Assembly: GCA_029056055.1 (NCBI GenBank)
Contig: JAIDCC010000051.1
Location: forward strand, 1-64,000
DNA length: 64,000 nt
From: Duncaniella sp.
GTDB lineage: Bacteria > Bacteroidota > Bacteroidia > Bacteroidales > Muribaculaceae
Direction of reading: 5' to 3'
Positions 51,321-60,012 of the stretch are shown piece after piece. The position numbers were made by a program, and so were the translations under genes. The notes under the pieces are model-generated. The model did not search any database, had not been told where the DNA came from, and was given only the letters and a program-made list of their open reading frames with translations. Within the stretch, counting starts at the first letter, position 1. Every line of letters begins with the position of its first letter.

Positions 51321-53729
51321 ATGTATTCAGAAAACTTTTTGAAATCGAGTTTGACCGCTCTGACCATTGCTGCCTCGGCACTCGGCGTCAGCGCGTCCGA
51401 CTGCGACACCCGGCTCTGGTATGACACTCCGGCCAAGGAGTGGATGGAAGCCCTTCCCCTCGGCAACGGGCGCATCGGAGCGATGGTCTACGGAGGCATC
51501 AGCTCCGACCGCATTGCCCTCAACGAAATCACCATGTGGTCGGGACAGCGCGACTCGCTCCAAAACGACAACTGCGGGCCCGAGCGTCTGGCCGAAATCA
51601 GAAAAGCCTTCTTCGACGGCGACATCGCCAAGGGCAATCATCTCACCCGCGAATACCTCTCGGGGCGCTCGGCTTCGTTCGGCACTCACCTCCCCGTCGG
51701 CGACCTCGTCATCGACTTCTCCCACCCCTCGGCCGCAATAGCCGACTACCGCCGCTCGCTCGACCTCTCGACCGGCGTGGCCACCACCACCTTCAAGCGC
51801 GGCGACGTCACATTCAAGCGCGAATACATCGTCGACTACCCCGACAACATCATGGCCATTCGCCTCACAGCCGACAGACCCGCGAGCATCTCGGCCTCGG
51901 TGTCGACCCAACTGCTGCGCGAAGCCGCCGTATCGACCACCGACAATTCGCTCACCTTCGACGGCAAGGTGGCCTACCACATGTTCGGCCCCGGCGGTGT
52001 GAGCTTCATCGGCTCGGTGCGCCTCGACAATGAAGGGGGCACGCTCTCGCATACCCCCGGCAGCGTCTCCGTCAGCGACGCCGACGCTCTCACCCTGCTC
52101 ATCGACATCCGCACCGACTACGACAACCCTTCCTACAAGGCAGACCTCGGCGCAAACATCGCCAAGGCCTCGGCAGCAGGCTTCGACACTCTGAAAGCGC
52201 GTCACGTAGCCGACCACTCCGCCCTCTTCAACCGCATGAGCCTCACCATCGACGGCGACGGCACCATGAGCCACCTCCCCACCGACACCCGTCTCCACCT
52301 TATTAAAAACGGTGCCGTCGACCCGTCCTTCGACGCTCTCTTCTTCAGCTATGGGCGCTACATGCAGATTGCATCATCGCGCCCCGCATCGCCCCTCTGC
52401 TCCAACCTTCAGGGCATCTGGAACGACAATCTCGCCTGCCAGATGGCCTGGACTTGCGACTACCACCTCGACATCAACATCAACCAAAACTACTGGGCGG
52501 CCAACAAAGCCAATCTCCACGAGACCAACGAACCGCTCTTCAAATATCTCCGCCACCTCGAAAAGTATGGCTCCGAGACCGCCTCTAAGCTCTACGGCTG
52601 CAACGGATGGTGTGCCCACACTGTAGCAAACGTCTGGGGCTACACCGCTCCCGGCGGCGACGTCAGCTGGGGCCTCAACGTCACAGGCGGCGCATGGCTC
52701 GCCACCGAGCTCTGGAGCCACTTCCTCTACACCCGAGACCTTGATTATCTGCGTCAGACAGGCTACCCTCTGCTCAAAAGCTGCGCTCAGTTCTTCATGG
52801 ACTACATGGTCGAAGACCCCGCGACAGGCTACCTCGTCACCGGCCCCAGCATCTCGCCCGAAAACGGCTTCCGCTATCATGACGGCAATCACTACTCGGC
52901 TTCGATGATGCCAACCCTCGACCGTGCCGTAGTGCATCAGATTTACACCGCCTGCATCGAATCGTCGAAACTCCTCGGTGTCGACAAAGAGATGCGCCGC
53001 CACCTCGAAAAAGACATCAAGCGTCTTCCCCCGCTCGCCGTCGGACAGGACGGAATGGTCAAGGAATGGATGCTCGACGTGACCCGCACCGACCCCTCAC
53101 ACCGACATTCGTCACACCTCATGGCTCTCTACCCCTTCGGACAGATGTCTTACGACCTGACCCCCGAGCTGATGGAAGCCGCCAGACTCTCGCTCGAGAA
53201 TCAGACCGCCGACCCCAACTGGGAAAACACCGAATGGAGCTGCGGAAACATGATAGGCTTCTACTCATTCCTCAAAGACCCGGAGAAAGCCCACTACTAC
53301 ATCCAGGACCTCTTCCATAATTTCACCCGCGAAAACCTTATGACCGTCTCGCCTGAAGGCGTGGCCGGCGCTCCCGCCGACATTTTCAGCTTTGACGCCA
53401 CCGAGGCAAGCGTAGCAGGCATCTGCGACATGCTCCTGCAAAGTCAGAACGGCTACGTAGAGTTCCTCCCCGCGCTTCCCGCAGCATGGCGCTCGGGCTC
53501 GGTCAAGGGTCTCTGCGCTCGCGGCGCTGTCGAAGCCGACATCGACTGGACTGACGGCGCCCTGGCACGCGCCTCGCTCCGCGCCACAAAGGACACCACC
53601 GTCAAAGTGCGCATCCCCGAAGGCGCGAGGGTCAATCTCGACGGACGTATCATCAAGGTAAAGGGCACGCCCGACGGCCTCGCCGTCTTCCCCCTCAAAC
53701 CGGGTCAAAGCCTCAATTTCGAAATCTAA
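51321..53729 (+). CDS. GH95 alpha-L-fucosidase / alpha-L-galactosidase
   Basis: An 802-residue secreted inverting enzyme. The N-terminal beta-sandwich opens with the family signature WYDTPAKEWMEALPLGNGRIGAMV. An (alpha/alpha)6 barrel and a C-terminal beta domain follow. In DININQNYW, Asn386 and Asn388 match the pair that activates the catalytic water in bifidobacterial AfcA. Glu582 in VKEWMLDV matches its acid. HRHSSHLMALYPF is another family block. Family members cut alpha-1,2-fucose on host glycans or alpha-L-galactose on plant xyloglucan, and the sequence alone does not decide. It is the first gene of the plus-strand enzyme operon, diverging from the FAS1-SusCD operon. Confidence 0.9.
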   Translation: MYSENFLKSSLTALTIAASALGVSASDCDTRLWYDTPAKEWMEALPLGNGRIGAMVYGGISSDRIALNEITMWSGQRDSLQNDNCGPERLAEIRKAFFDGDIAKGNHLTREYLSGRSASFGTHLPVGDLVIDFSHPSAAIADYRRSLDLSTGVATTTFKRGDVTFKREYIVDYPDNIMAIRLTADRPASISASVSTQLLREAAVSTTDNSLTFDGKVAYHMFGPGGVSFIGSVRLDNEGGTLSHTPGSVSVSDADALTLLIDIRTDYDNPSYKADLGANIAKASAAGFDTLKARHVADHSALFNRMSLTIDGDGTMSHLPTDTRLHLIKNGAVDPSFDALFFSYGRYMQIASSRPASPLCSNLQGIWNDNLACQMAWTCDYHLDININQNYWAANKANLHETNEPLFKYLRHLEKYGSETASKLYGCNGWCAHTVANVWGYTAPGGDVSWGLNVTGGAWLATELWSHFLYTRDLDYLRQTGYPLLKSCAQFFMDYMVEDPATGYLVTGPSISPENGFRYHDGNHYSASMMPTLDRAVVHQIYTACIESSKLLGVDKEMRRHLEKDIKRLPPLAVGQDGMVKEWMLDVTRTDPSHRHSSHLMALYPFGQMSYDLTPELMEAARLSLENQTADPNWENTEWSCGNMIGFYSFLKDPEKAHYYIQDLFHNFTRENLMTVSPEGVAGAPADIFSFDATEASVAGICDMLLQSQNGYVEFLPALPAAWRSGSVKGLCARGAVEADIDWTDGALARASLRATKDTTVKVRIPEGARVNLDGRIIKVKGTPDGLAVFPLKPGQSLNFEI

Positions 53730-53747
53730 TCCCCCCTTCCACCGACA

Positions 53748-56390
53748 ATGCGCAAATTCATTCTCTCGTCGATACTGCTTGGCTTCGCGCTGGCCGTCCC
53801 GACTGCTGCTGATGCGGCAGTGGCCGCGCGCAAGCTCCACGACAACTGGCGTTTCCGTCAGGGCCGCTCCGAAATCTGGTATCCCGCCACAGTGCCGGGC
53901 ACCGTCCACACCGACCTCATGGCCAACGAGATTATCGAAGACCCCTTCTTCCGACTCAACGAACGCGCCGTGCAGTGGGTCGACAAAGAAGACTGGATGT
54001 ATGAAACCACCTTCACCGCGTCGCCCGACGAAGTGGCCGCCGAAAATCAGCAGATTGTGTTCTACGGGCTTGACACCTACGCCGACGTCTACCTCAACCA
54101 CGAGTGCATCCTGCGCGCCGACAATATGCACCGCACGTGGAAATGCGACGTCAAAGGCAAGCTCCGCGAGGGCGAGAACCTTCTCGAGGTCTACTTCAAT
54201 TCGCCCATCAAGATAGACCTCCCGAAGTATGACCAATACAATTACACCTTTAACACAGGCCCCGACCAGAGCCAGAACGGAGGCATCTTCAACAAGACCC
54301 TCAGCATCTTCGCCCGCAAGGCCGGCTACCACTACGGTTGGGACTGGGGCCCGCGACTCGTCACCTCAGGCATCTGGCGCGACATTGACCTCGTGACTTG
54401 GAACGGCCTGAAAATCGACAACGTGCAATACGAGCAGAAAGATGTCACCGCCGCCCGCGCTCAGATTGCCACCACCGTCACCGTCTCATCCGACTCCGAC
54501 ATCGCCGACGCGCTCATCACCGTCAGCGCCGACGGAAAAGCCATCGCCTCGAAGACCACTCCCCTGCGCAAAGGCTCCAACAAGGTGACACTCGACTGCA
54601 CCGTCAGAAAGCCTCGCCTGTGGTGGACCAACGGGCTGGGCGAACCTTACCTCTACGACTTCACCGCCTCGGTCAAGGCCGGCGACGACGAAGTTGCCGA
54701 AAACGACAAAATCGGCCTGCGCTCGCTGCGACTCGTCACCGAAGACGATGCCGACGGCCGCTCGCTCTACTTCGAGCTCAACGGCAAACCGGTCTTCATG
54801 AAGGGCGTCGACATGATTCCCCTCGACAACTTCCTGCCCCGCGTGACCCATGAGAAATATGACCGCCACGTGCTCGACGCAAAGGCCGTCAACATGAACA
54901 TGATACGTATCTGGGGCGGGGGCGTCTACGAAGATGACTACTTCTACGACCTCTGCGACCGCAACGGCATCCTCGTCTGGCAGGACTTCATGTTTGCCTG
55001 CTCCACCTATCCCGCCGACTCGGTCTTTCTGGCAAACATCCGTCAGGAAGCCATCGACAACGTAAAGCGCATACGCAATCACTGCTCCGTGGCGCTCTGG
55101 TGTGGCAACAACGAGTGTCAGGACGTCTACTACGGCTGGGGCGGACGCCACAACTACTACAAGGAGAAAGGCGTCGACTCGCTGACCACCAAACAGTTCA
55201 AGGATATGTACTTCCGTGTGCTCCCCGAAGTTGTGACTGAGTATGGCGGCGGCATCTCCTATCGCCCCTCGTCGCCCTATGCTTTCGAAGACACTCCTTC
55301 CGACGGCATACACGGCGATGCCCACTACTGGGGCGTATGGCACGGACGCGACTCGATAGGCCACTACAACATCGAAAAGGCCCGCTTCTTCTCGGAATAC
55401 GGCTTCCAGTCGTTCCCCGAGTTTGAGTCGGTCAAAATCTACGCCCCGCAGCAGCGCGACTGGGCCATCAATTCGGAAGTGATGATGGCCCACCAGCGCG
55501 CCGGTTCCTACGCCAACAACCTCATCAAGGAATACATGGACGAGGAGTTCCGCACACCCGACGATTTTCCGACTTTCCTCTACGTAGGTGCGATTCTTCA
55601 GGGCGACGCCATCAAGACCGCCGTCGAAGCCCACCGCCGCGACATGCCTCACTGCATGGGCACCCTCGTGTGGCAGCACAACGACTGCTGGCCCGTGGCC
55701 TCGTGGGCCGGTCGCGACTACTATGGCCGCTGGAAGGCTCAGCAATACTTCTCGCGCGCAGCCTACGACGACATCCTCGTCTCACCGGTGGTAATCGACG
55801 ACACTCTCCGCGTCAGCATCGTCACCGACCGTCGCACTCCGGCCAAAGGCAAATTCACCCTCACTGCCATGACTCTCGACGGAAAGCCGGTGTTTGAAAG
55901 GTCGTTCGACTTCACGGCCAAACCTCTCACCTCGACCGAGGTGTTCAGCGACAAGGTGGGTCATCTCCTCGCTGACCACAAGCGCGGCGACGTGATTTTC
56001 CACACCACGTTTGCCACTGCCGACGGACGCACCTACGACAACGTAGGATTTTCGACCAAGCAGAAATATATGAACTACACCGCTCCCGCCTACGACGTGA
56101 CTCTCGCCCGCGCCGCCGACGGCTACGACGTCACCATCGGCACAGACGTCTTTGCCCGCGGTGTGTTTCTCTCGCTCGACGGCATAGACAACTTTTTCTC
56201 CGACAATTACTTCAACATCATGCCCGGAGAGAAACGCACCATCCACGTCACCACTCCCCTGGCCGAAAACGACTTCCGCAACCAGCTCAAACTCGTGTCG
56301 ATGGGCGACGTCCACTCGCGCACCGACCTCTCGGGCAACGGCCCGACCATGAAACGCGACGCCGAATACAAGCCCCTCGGCGGAAATTGA
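53748..56390 (+). CDS. GH2 beta-mannosidase
   Basis: An 880-residue periplasmic retaining enzyme (signal peptide to about DAA). The order is sugar-binding beta-sandwich (KLHDNWRFRQG, WYPATVPGTVHTDLM), Ig-like domains and a TIM barrel. The acid/base is Glu456 in WCGNNECQD and the nucleophile is Glu550 in FSEYGFQSFPE. The motifs YGWDWGPRLVTSGIW and RIWGGGVYEDDYFYDLCD are characteristic of beta-mannosidases within GH2. It releases terminal beta-mannose from mannan oligosaccharides or from the Man-beta-GlcNAc core of N-glycans. It begins 18 bases after the GH95 stop. Confidence 0.9.
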   Translation: MRKFILSSILLGFALAVPTAADAAVAARKLHDNWRFRQGRSEIWYPATVPGTVHTDLMANEIIEDPFFRLNERAVQWVDKEDWMYETTFTASPDEVAAENQQIVFYGLDTYADVYLNHECILRADNMHRTWKCDVKGKLREGENLLEVYFNSPIKIDLPKYDQYNYTFNTGPDQSQNGGIFNKTLSIFARKAGYHYGWDWGPRLVTSGIWRDIDLVTWNGLKIDNVQYEQKDVTAARAQIATTVTVSSDSDIADALITVSADGKAIASKTTPLRKGSNKVTLDCTVRKPRLWWTNGLGEPYLYDFTASVKAGDDEVAENDKIGLRSLRLVTEDDADGRSLYFELNGKPVFMKGVDMIPLDNFLPRVTHEKYDRHVLDAKAVNMNMIRIWGGGVYEDDYFYDLCDRNGILVWQDFMFACSTYPADSVFLANIRQEAIDNVKRIRNHCSVALWCGNNECQDVYYGWGGRHNYYKEKGVDSLTTKQFKDMYFRVLPEVVTEYGGGISYRPSSPYAFEDTPSDGIHGDAHYWGVWHGRDSIGHYNIEKARFFSEYGFQSFPEFESVKIYAPQQRDWAINSEVMMAHQRAGSYANNLIKEYMDEEFRTPDDFPTFLYVGAILQGDAIKTAVEAHRRDMPHCMGTLVWQHNDCWPVASWAGRDYYGRWKAQQYFSRAAYDDILVSPVVIDDTLRVSIVTDRRTPAKGKFTLTAMTLDGKPVFERSFDFTAKPLTSTEVFSDKVGHLLADHKRGDVIFHTTFATADGRTYDNVGFSTKQKYMNYTAPAYDVTLARAADGYDVTIGTDVFARGVFLSLDGIDNFFSDNYFNIMPGEKRTIHVTTPLAENDFRNQLKLVSMGDVHSRTDLSGNGPTMKRDAEYKPLGGN

Positions 56391-56499
56391 CGCCCGGCCG
56401 CGCATGCGGCTCCGTCTCTCCCCCTCATCCTGTCAAGCTTTCCGGGCCTCGGCGCTGCCGGGGCCCTTCATCTACAATCTCACACCCTCACTGATAGAA

Positions 56500-58749
56500 A
56501 TGCGCTCCATACTCCCCAAGGTATTCACTCTCGTCCTCGTATCATTCGCTTTCAGTTCGGCGGAAGCAGGTCAGCTCCTACCCTACCTCGACTCCGGCCT
56601 CGACATTGAAACCCGTGTGGACGACCTTCTCTCGAGAATGACACTTCACGAGAAAGTGCTCCAGCTGCAAAACCGCCAGACCGGCGACCCCTCCGACTTC
56701 GACAGCCGTTTCGAGGGATACGGCATAGGCACCGTCCATGACATGGACCATCACGCCGCACGCTGCCGCGAAATCACCGACAGCCTCGACATCTACATGA
56801 GCCGCACGCGCTTCGGTATCCCGGCTCTGACCTGCGTAGAAGGCATTCAGGGCATCCTCCAGGACAGCTGCACGATTTTTCCCCATGCTCTGGCCCAGGG
56901 CAGCACGTTCAACCCCGCACTGATAGCCACCATGACCGCCGCCTGTGCCGCCGAGGCCAAGGCGCTCGGAATGAGACAGGTGCTCTCGCCGGTGCTCGAC
57001 ATTGCGCGCGAGCTGCGCTGGGGCCGGGTCGAGGAAACTTTCGGCGAAGACCCTTTCCTCATCGCCGAGACGGCCACCGCGTTTGTCGACGGATATCAGT
57101 CTAACGGCGTGGCTTGCATGCCAAAGCACTTCGTGGCTCACGGCACACCTACCGGCGGCCTCAACTGCGCCAATGTGTGCGGAGGCGAGCGGGAACTACG
57201 CAACCTCTACCTCTATCCCTTCGCCAAAGTCATCAGCAACGCCGCGCCCATGGCCATCATGAGTTGCTACAGCGCCTACGACGGCGTGCCGGTCTCGGGC
57301 TCACGTCGATTCATGACCGACATTCTGCGCGGCGAGCTCGGTTTTGACGGCTACGTCTACTCTGACTGGGGCTCGGTGGACCGTCTCAAGACTTTCCATC
57401 ATGCCGTGGCGACGAGCGAGGAAGCCGCGCGCCAATCGCTCATCGCCGGCATAGACGTCGATGTCGACGATGCCTACCGCACTCTCGAACAGCAGGTGAC
57501 CGACGGCATTATCGAGGTCGCCGACATCGACAACGCCGTGCGCCGAGTGCTTTGCACGAAATTCCGACTCGGGCTCTTTGACGGCGACGCCGCCGCGACG
57601 AAACTGCCCCTCGACACGGTGCGCTGTCGCTCGCACGTGGCTCTGGCCAAAGCCGTGGCCGACGAGAGCGCGATACTTCTCGAAAACCACGGGCTGCTGC
57701 CGCTTGACCCGACGAAGCTCAAATCGGTAGCCGTAGTCGGGCCGAACGCCGGAATGGCCGTGATGGGCGACTACAGCTGGGCGCGCCCCGACCGCAACGA
57801 GGGTGTCTCGCTCGTCGACGGTCTGCGCGCGGTGTTGCCTGAGAACGTGACGGTCAACTACGCCGAGGGGTGCGACTGGTGGAGCCGCGACACCTCGATG
57901 ATAGCCGAAGCCGTGGAGGCCGCCCGGAAGAGCGATGTGGTGATAGCCGCCGTCGGCACGCGCTCGACGTTCCTCGGACGTGGCCCGAAGAATTCCACTT
58001 CGGGCGAGGCGTTCGACCTCTCGTCGCTCGAACTGCCCGGCGTGCAGGCCCGACTTCTCGAGGCGCTGAAAGCCACCGGCAAACCGCTCGTCGTGGCACT
58101 CATAGCCGGCAAACCGCTGGCGCTACCGTGGGTAAAGGAAAACGCCGACGCTTTCATCGTGCAATGGTATGGAGGCGAACAGCAGGGACAGGCACTCGCC
58201 GAAATCATCACCGGAAAGGTCAACCCATCGGGCCGACTGAACGTCTCGTTTCCACGCTCCACCGGCAACGCTCCGTGCTACTACAACTACTACCCCACCG
58301 ACCGCGAGTATGGCAACGACCGCGGCGGTACGCCCGACAGCCCCGCCATGCACTACATCTTCGAGTCGCCATACGCCCTCTGGCCTTTCGGAGCAGGAAA
58401 GGGATACACCGATTTCGAATACTCTGACTTCAAGGTGGCTGCCACCGACTCGATTGTCACGGCTACGCTGAAAGTGACCAACACCGGCGGTCGCGAAGGC
58501 AAGGAAGTGGTGCAGCTCTACGTCTCCGACCCTGTCAGCTCAATCCTCACGCCCGTCAGACAGCTCAAAGCGTTCAGCAAGGTAGGCATCGCTGCGGGCG
58601 AGCAGACTGTCGTGACGCTGCAGGTGCCCGTCGAAGAACTGATGTTTTCGGTAGACGGGGGTGCCAAAGTGCTCGAACACGGTGATTTCATTATCGCTGT
58701 GGGCCGCTCGTCAGACGACATCAGATTTTCCGAAACAATAACCCTTTGA
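56500..58749 (+). CDS. GH3 beta-glucosidase-like exo-glycosidase
   Basis: A 749-residue secreted enzyme. The start at 56500 gives a clear signal peptide (MRSILPKVFTLVLVSFAFSS). An in-frame ATG at 56404 would add a 32-residue, GC-rich, unlikely leader. The layout is the GH3 N-terminal barrel (DDLLSRMTLHEKVLQLQ, LSPVLDIARELRWGRVEETFGEDP, KHFVAHG) with nucleophile Asp289 in GYVYSDWGS. An alpha/beta sandwich (VVGPNAGMAVMGDYSW) and a C-terminal fibronectin-like domain (VTNTGGREGKEVVQLYVSDP) follow. The specificity is probably beta-glucoside or beta-xyloside. It lies third in the plus-strand enzyme operon. Confidence 0.88.
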   Translation: MRSILPKVFTLVLVSFAFSSAEAGQLLPYLDSGLDIETRVDDLLSRMTLHEKVLQLQNRQTGDPSDFDSRFEGYGIGTVHDMDHHAARCREITDSLDIYMSRTRFGIPALTCVEGIQGILQDSCTIFPHALAQGSTFNPALIATMTAACAAEAKALGMRQVLSPVLDIARELRWGRVEETFGEDPFLIAETATAFVDGYQSNGVACMPKHFVAHGTPTGGLNCANVCGGERELRNLYLYPFAKVISNAAPMAIMSCYSAYDGVPVSGSRRFMTDILRGELGFDGYVYSDWGSVDRLKTFHHAVATSEEAARQSLIAGIDVDVDDAYRTLEQQVTDGIIEVADIDNAVRRVLCTKFRLGLFDGDAAATKLPLDTVRCRSHVALAKAVADESAILLENHGLLPLDPTKLKSVAVVGPNAGMAVMGDYSWARPDRNEGVSLVDGLRAVLPENVTVNYAEGCDWWSRDTSMIAEAVEAARKSDVVIAAVGTRSTFLGRGPKNSTSGEAFDLSSLELPGVQARLLEALKATGKPLVVALIAGKPLALPWVKENADAFIVQWYGGEQQGQALAEIITGKVNPSGRLNVSFPRSTGNAPCYYNYYPTDREYGNDRGGTPDSPAMHYIFESPYALWPFGAGKGYTDFEYSDFKVAATDSIVTATLKVTNTGGREGKEVVQLYVSDPVSSILTPVRQLKAFSKVGIAAGEQTVVTLQVPVEELMFSVDGGAKVLEHGDFIIAVGRSSDDIRFSETITL

Positions 58750-58802
58750 CCGCATAACAATTCGCCCACGAGCGACGTTATCACTTAAAACCCTTGCTCA
58801 AA

Positions 58803-59912
58803 ATGTATATCCACGACAATCGCGTAGTCATCACCCTCGACGCCGGGGGCACCAATCTGGTGTTTGGCGCAATGAGAGGGTGTGAGTACATCACCACCCC
58901 AATCACCTACCCCTCGAACGCTCACGACCTCGACCTCTGTCTCGACACGATGGTCAAAGGTTTCCGCGAGGTGATTGATTCGCTCGACGAAGCCCCTGTG
59001 GCCATCAGTTTCGCCTTCCCCGGACCGGCCGACTACCCCAACGGCATCATCGGCGGCTACCTGCCCAACTTTCCATCGTTTCGCGACGGTGTGGCTCTCG
59101 GGCCGTTCCTTCAGAACGTGTTCGGCATCCCGGTGTTCATCAACAATGACGGCGACCTGTTCGCCTACGGCGAGGCGCTGTGCGGCGCGCTCCCGGAGGT
59201 GAACCGCCGTCTGGCCGAAGCCGGGAGCAAGAAGCGGTATCACAACCTGCTGGGCTACACGTTCGGCACAGGTTTCGGCGTGGGCATCGTGGTGAACGGC
59301 GGTCTCAACCGCGGCGACAATTCGTGTGTCGAGACCTTCTGCCTGCCCCACAAGACCAAAGCTGGCATCATCGTAGAGGAGGGTGTGGCCGTGCGCGCCA
59401 TCAAGCGCGTCTACGCCGAAGCCTCGGGCGACTACAACCATAGTTTCGAGCCGAAAGAAATCTGCGAGATTGCCGACGGCACACGCCCCGGCAACGTCGA
59501 GGCCGCGCGGCGCGCCTTCGCGGAGTTCGGCCAAATCGCCGGCGACGCCATGGCTATGGCCGCGCAGCTCATCGACGGCCTCATCGTCATCGGCGGAGGC
59601 ATCACAGCCGCGCGTCAGTGGATTCTGCCCTCGCTCCTTGCCGAACTGCGCGGCAAGCTCTCCACCCTCGGAGGCGACAAGGTGAGCCGCCTCCAGATGC
59701 AGGTGTTCAATCTCGACGACCCGGCCGAGTTCGAGACCTTCGCGCGCGGCAACACGAAGACCATTCCCGTGCGCGGCACCCACCTCACCGTCGAGTATGA
59801 CGACATGAAGCGCATCGGCGTGACCTTCTCGAAGCTCGGTGCCTCGCGCGCCATCTCGGCGGGAGCCTACGCCTTCGCCCTCTCCAAAATCGACGAAGCG
59901 GAAATCTTATAG
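58803..59912 (+). CDS. ROK-family sugar kinase without the zinc motif
   Basis: A 369-residue cytoplasmic protein. The start at 58803 (MYIHDNRVVITLDAGGTN) is preferred over 58794. The ATP phosphate-binding loop DAGGTN, the catalytic aspartate in FINNDGDLFAYGE, GTGFGVGIVVNGG and GLIVIGGGI identify the ROK kinase fold. The canonical zinc-binding CxCGxxGCxE motif is missing. In its place stands ETFCLPHKTKAGIIVEEG, as in a Bacteroidales-type subgroup. It is the last gene of the GH95-GH2-GH3 operon, so it probably phosphorylates a monosaccharide released by these enzymes. Mannose, glucose or a hexosamine are all possible. There is no DNA-binding domain, so it is not a NagC-type repressor. Confidence 0.78.
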   Translation: MYIHDNRVVITLDAGGTNLVFGAMRGCEYITTPITYPSNAHDLDLCLDTMVKGFREVIDSLDEAPVAISFAFPGPADYPNGIIGGYLPNFPSFRDGVALGPFLQNVFGIPVFINNDGDLFAYGEALCGALPEVNRRLAEAGSKKRYHNLLGYTFGTGFGVGIVVNGGLNRGDNSCVETFCLPHKTKAGIIVEEGVAVRAIKRVYAEASGDYNHSFEPKEICEIADGTRPGNVEAARRAFAEFGQIAGDAMAMAAQLIDGLIVIGGGITAARQWILPSLLAELRGKLSTLGGDKVSRLQMQVFNLDDPAEFETFARGNTKTIPVRGTHLTVEYDDMKRIGVTFSKLGASRAISAGAYAFALSKIDEAEIL

Positions 59913-59935
59913 CAACGAAGAAAACCGTAATAAAG

Positions 59936-59971
59936 AATGAGGGTGTGACGCGATGGCGTCACACCCTCATT
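59936..59971. terminator. Bidirectional terminator between ROK and adhesin genes
   Basis: A perfect 16-bp stem (59936-59951 with 59956-59971) with a GATG loop lies between convergent genes. On the minus strand it is followed by CTTTATTACGGTTTTCTT, on the plus strand by AACGTTTAA. It is better suited to stopping minus-strand transcription but could serve both. Confidence 0.8.
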
Positions 59972-60012
59972 AACGTTTAAGGGTAATTAACTTGTAATTT
60001 CGAGGAATTGCG

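Noticed and set aside
53748..56390. Reading the PUL as a plant galactomannan locus because of GH2 beta-mannosidase plus GH36
   Set aside because: It is possible, but no GH26 or GH5 endo-mannanase is present, while GH110, GH92, GH95 and a sialate O-acetylesterase-like enzyme point to host glycans. It is kept only as an alternative.
56404..56499. In-frame N-terminal extension of the GH3 gene
   Set aside because: The extra 32 residues do not form a signal peptide, whereas the ATG at 56500 is followed directly by one.
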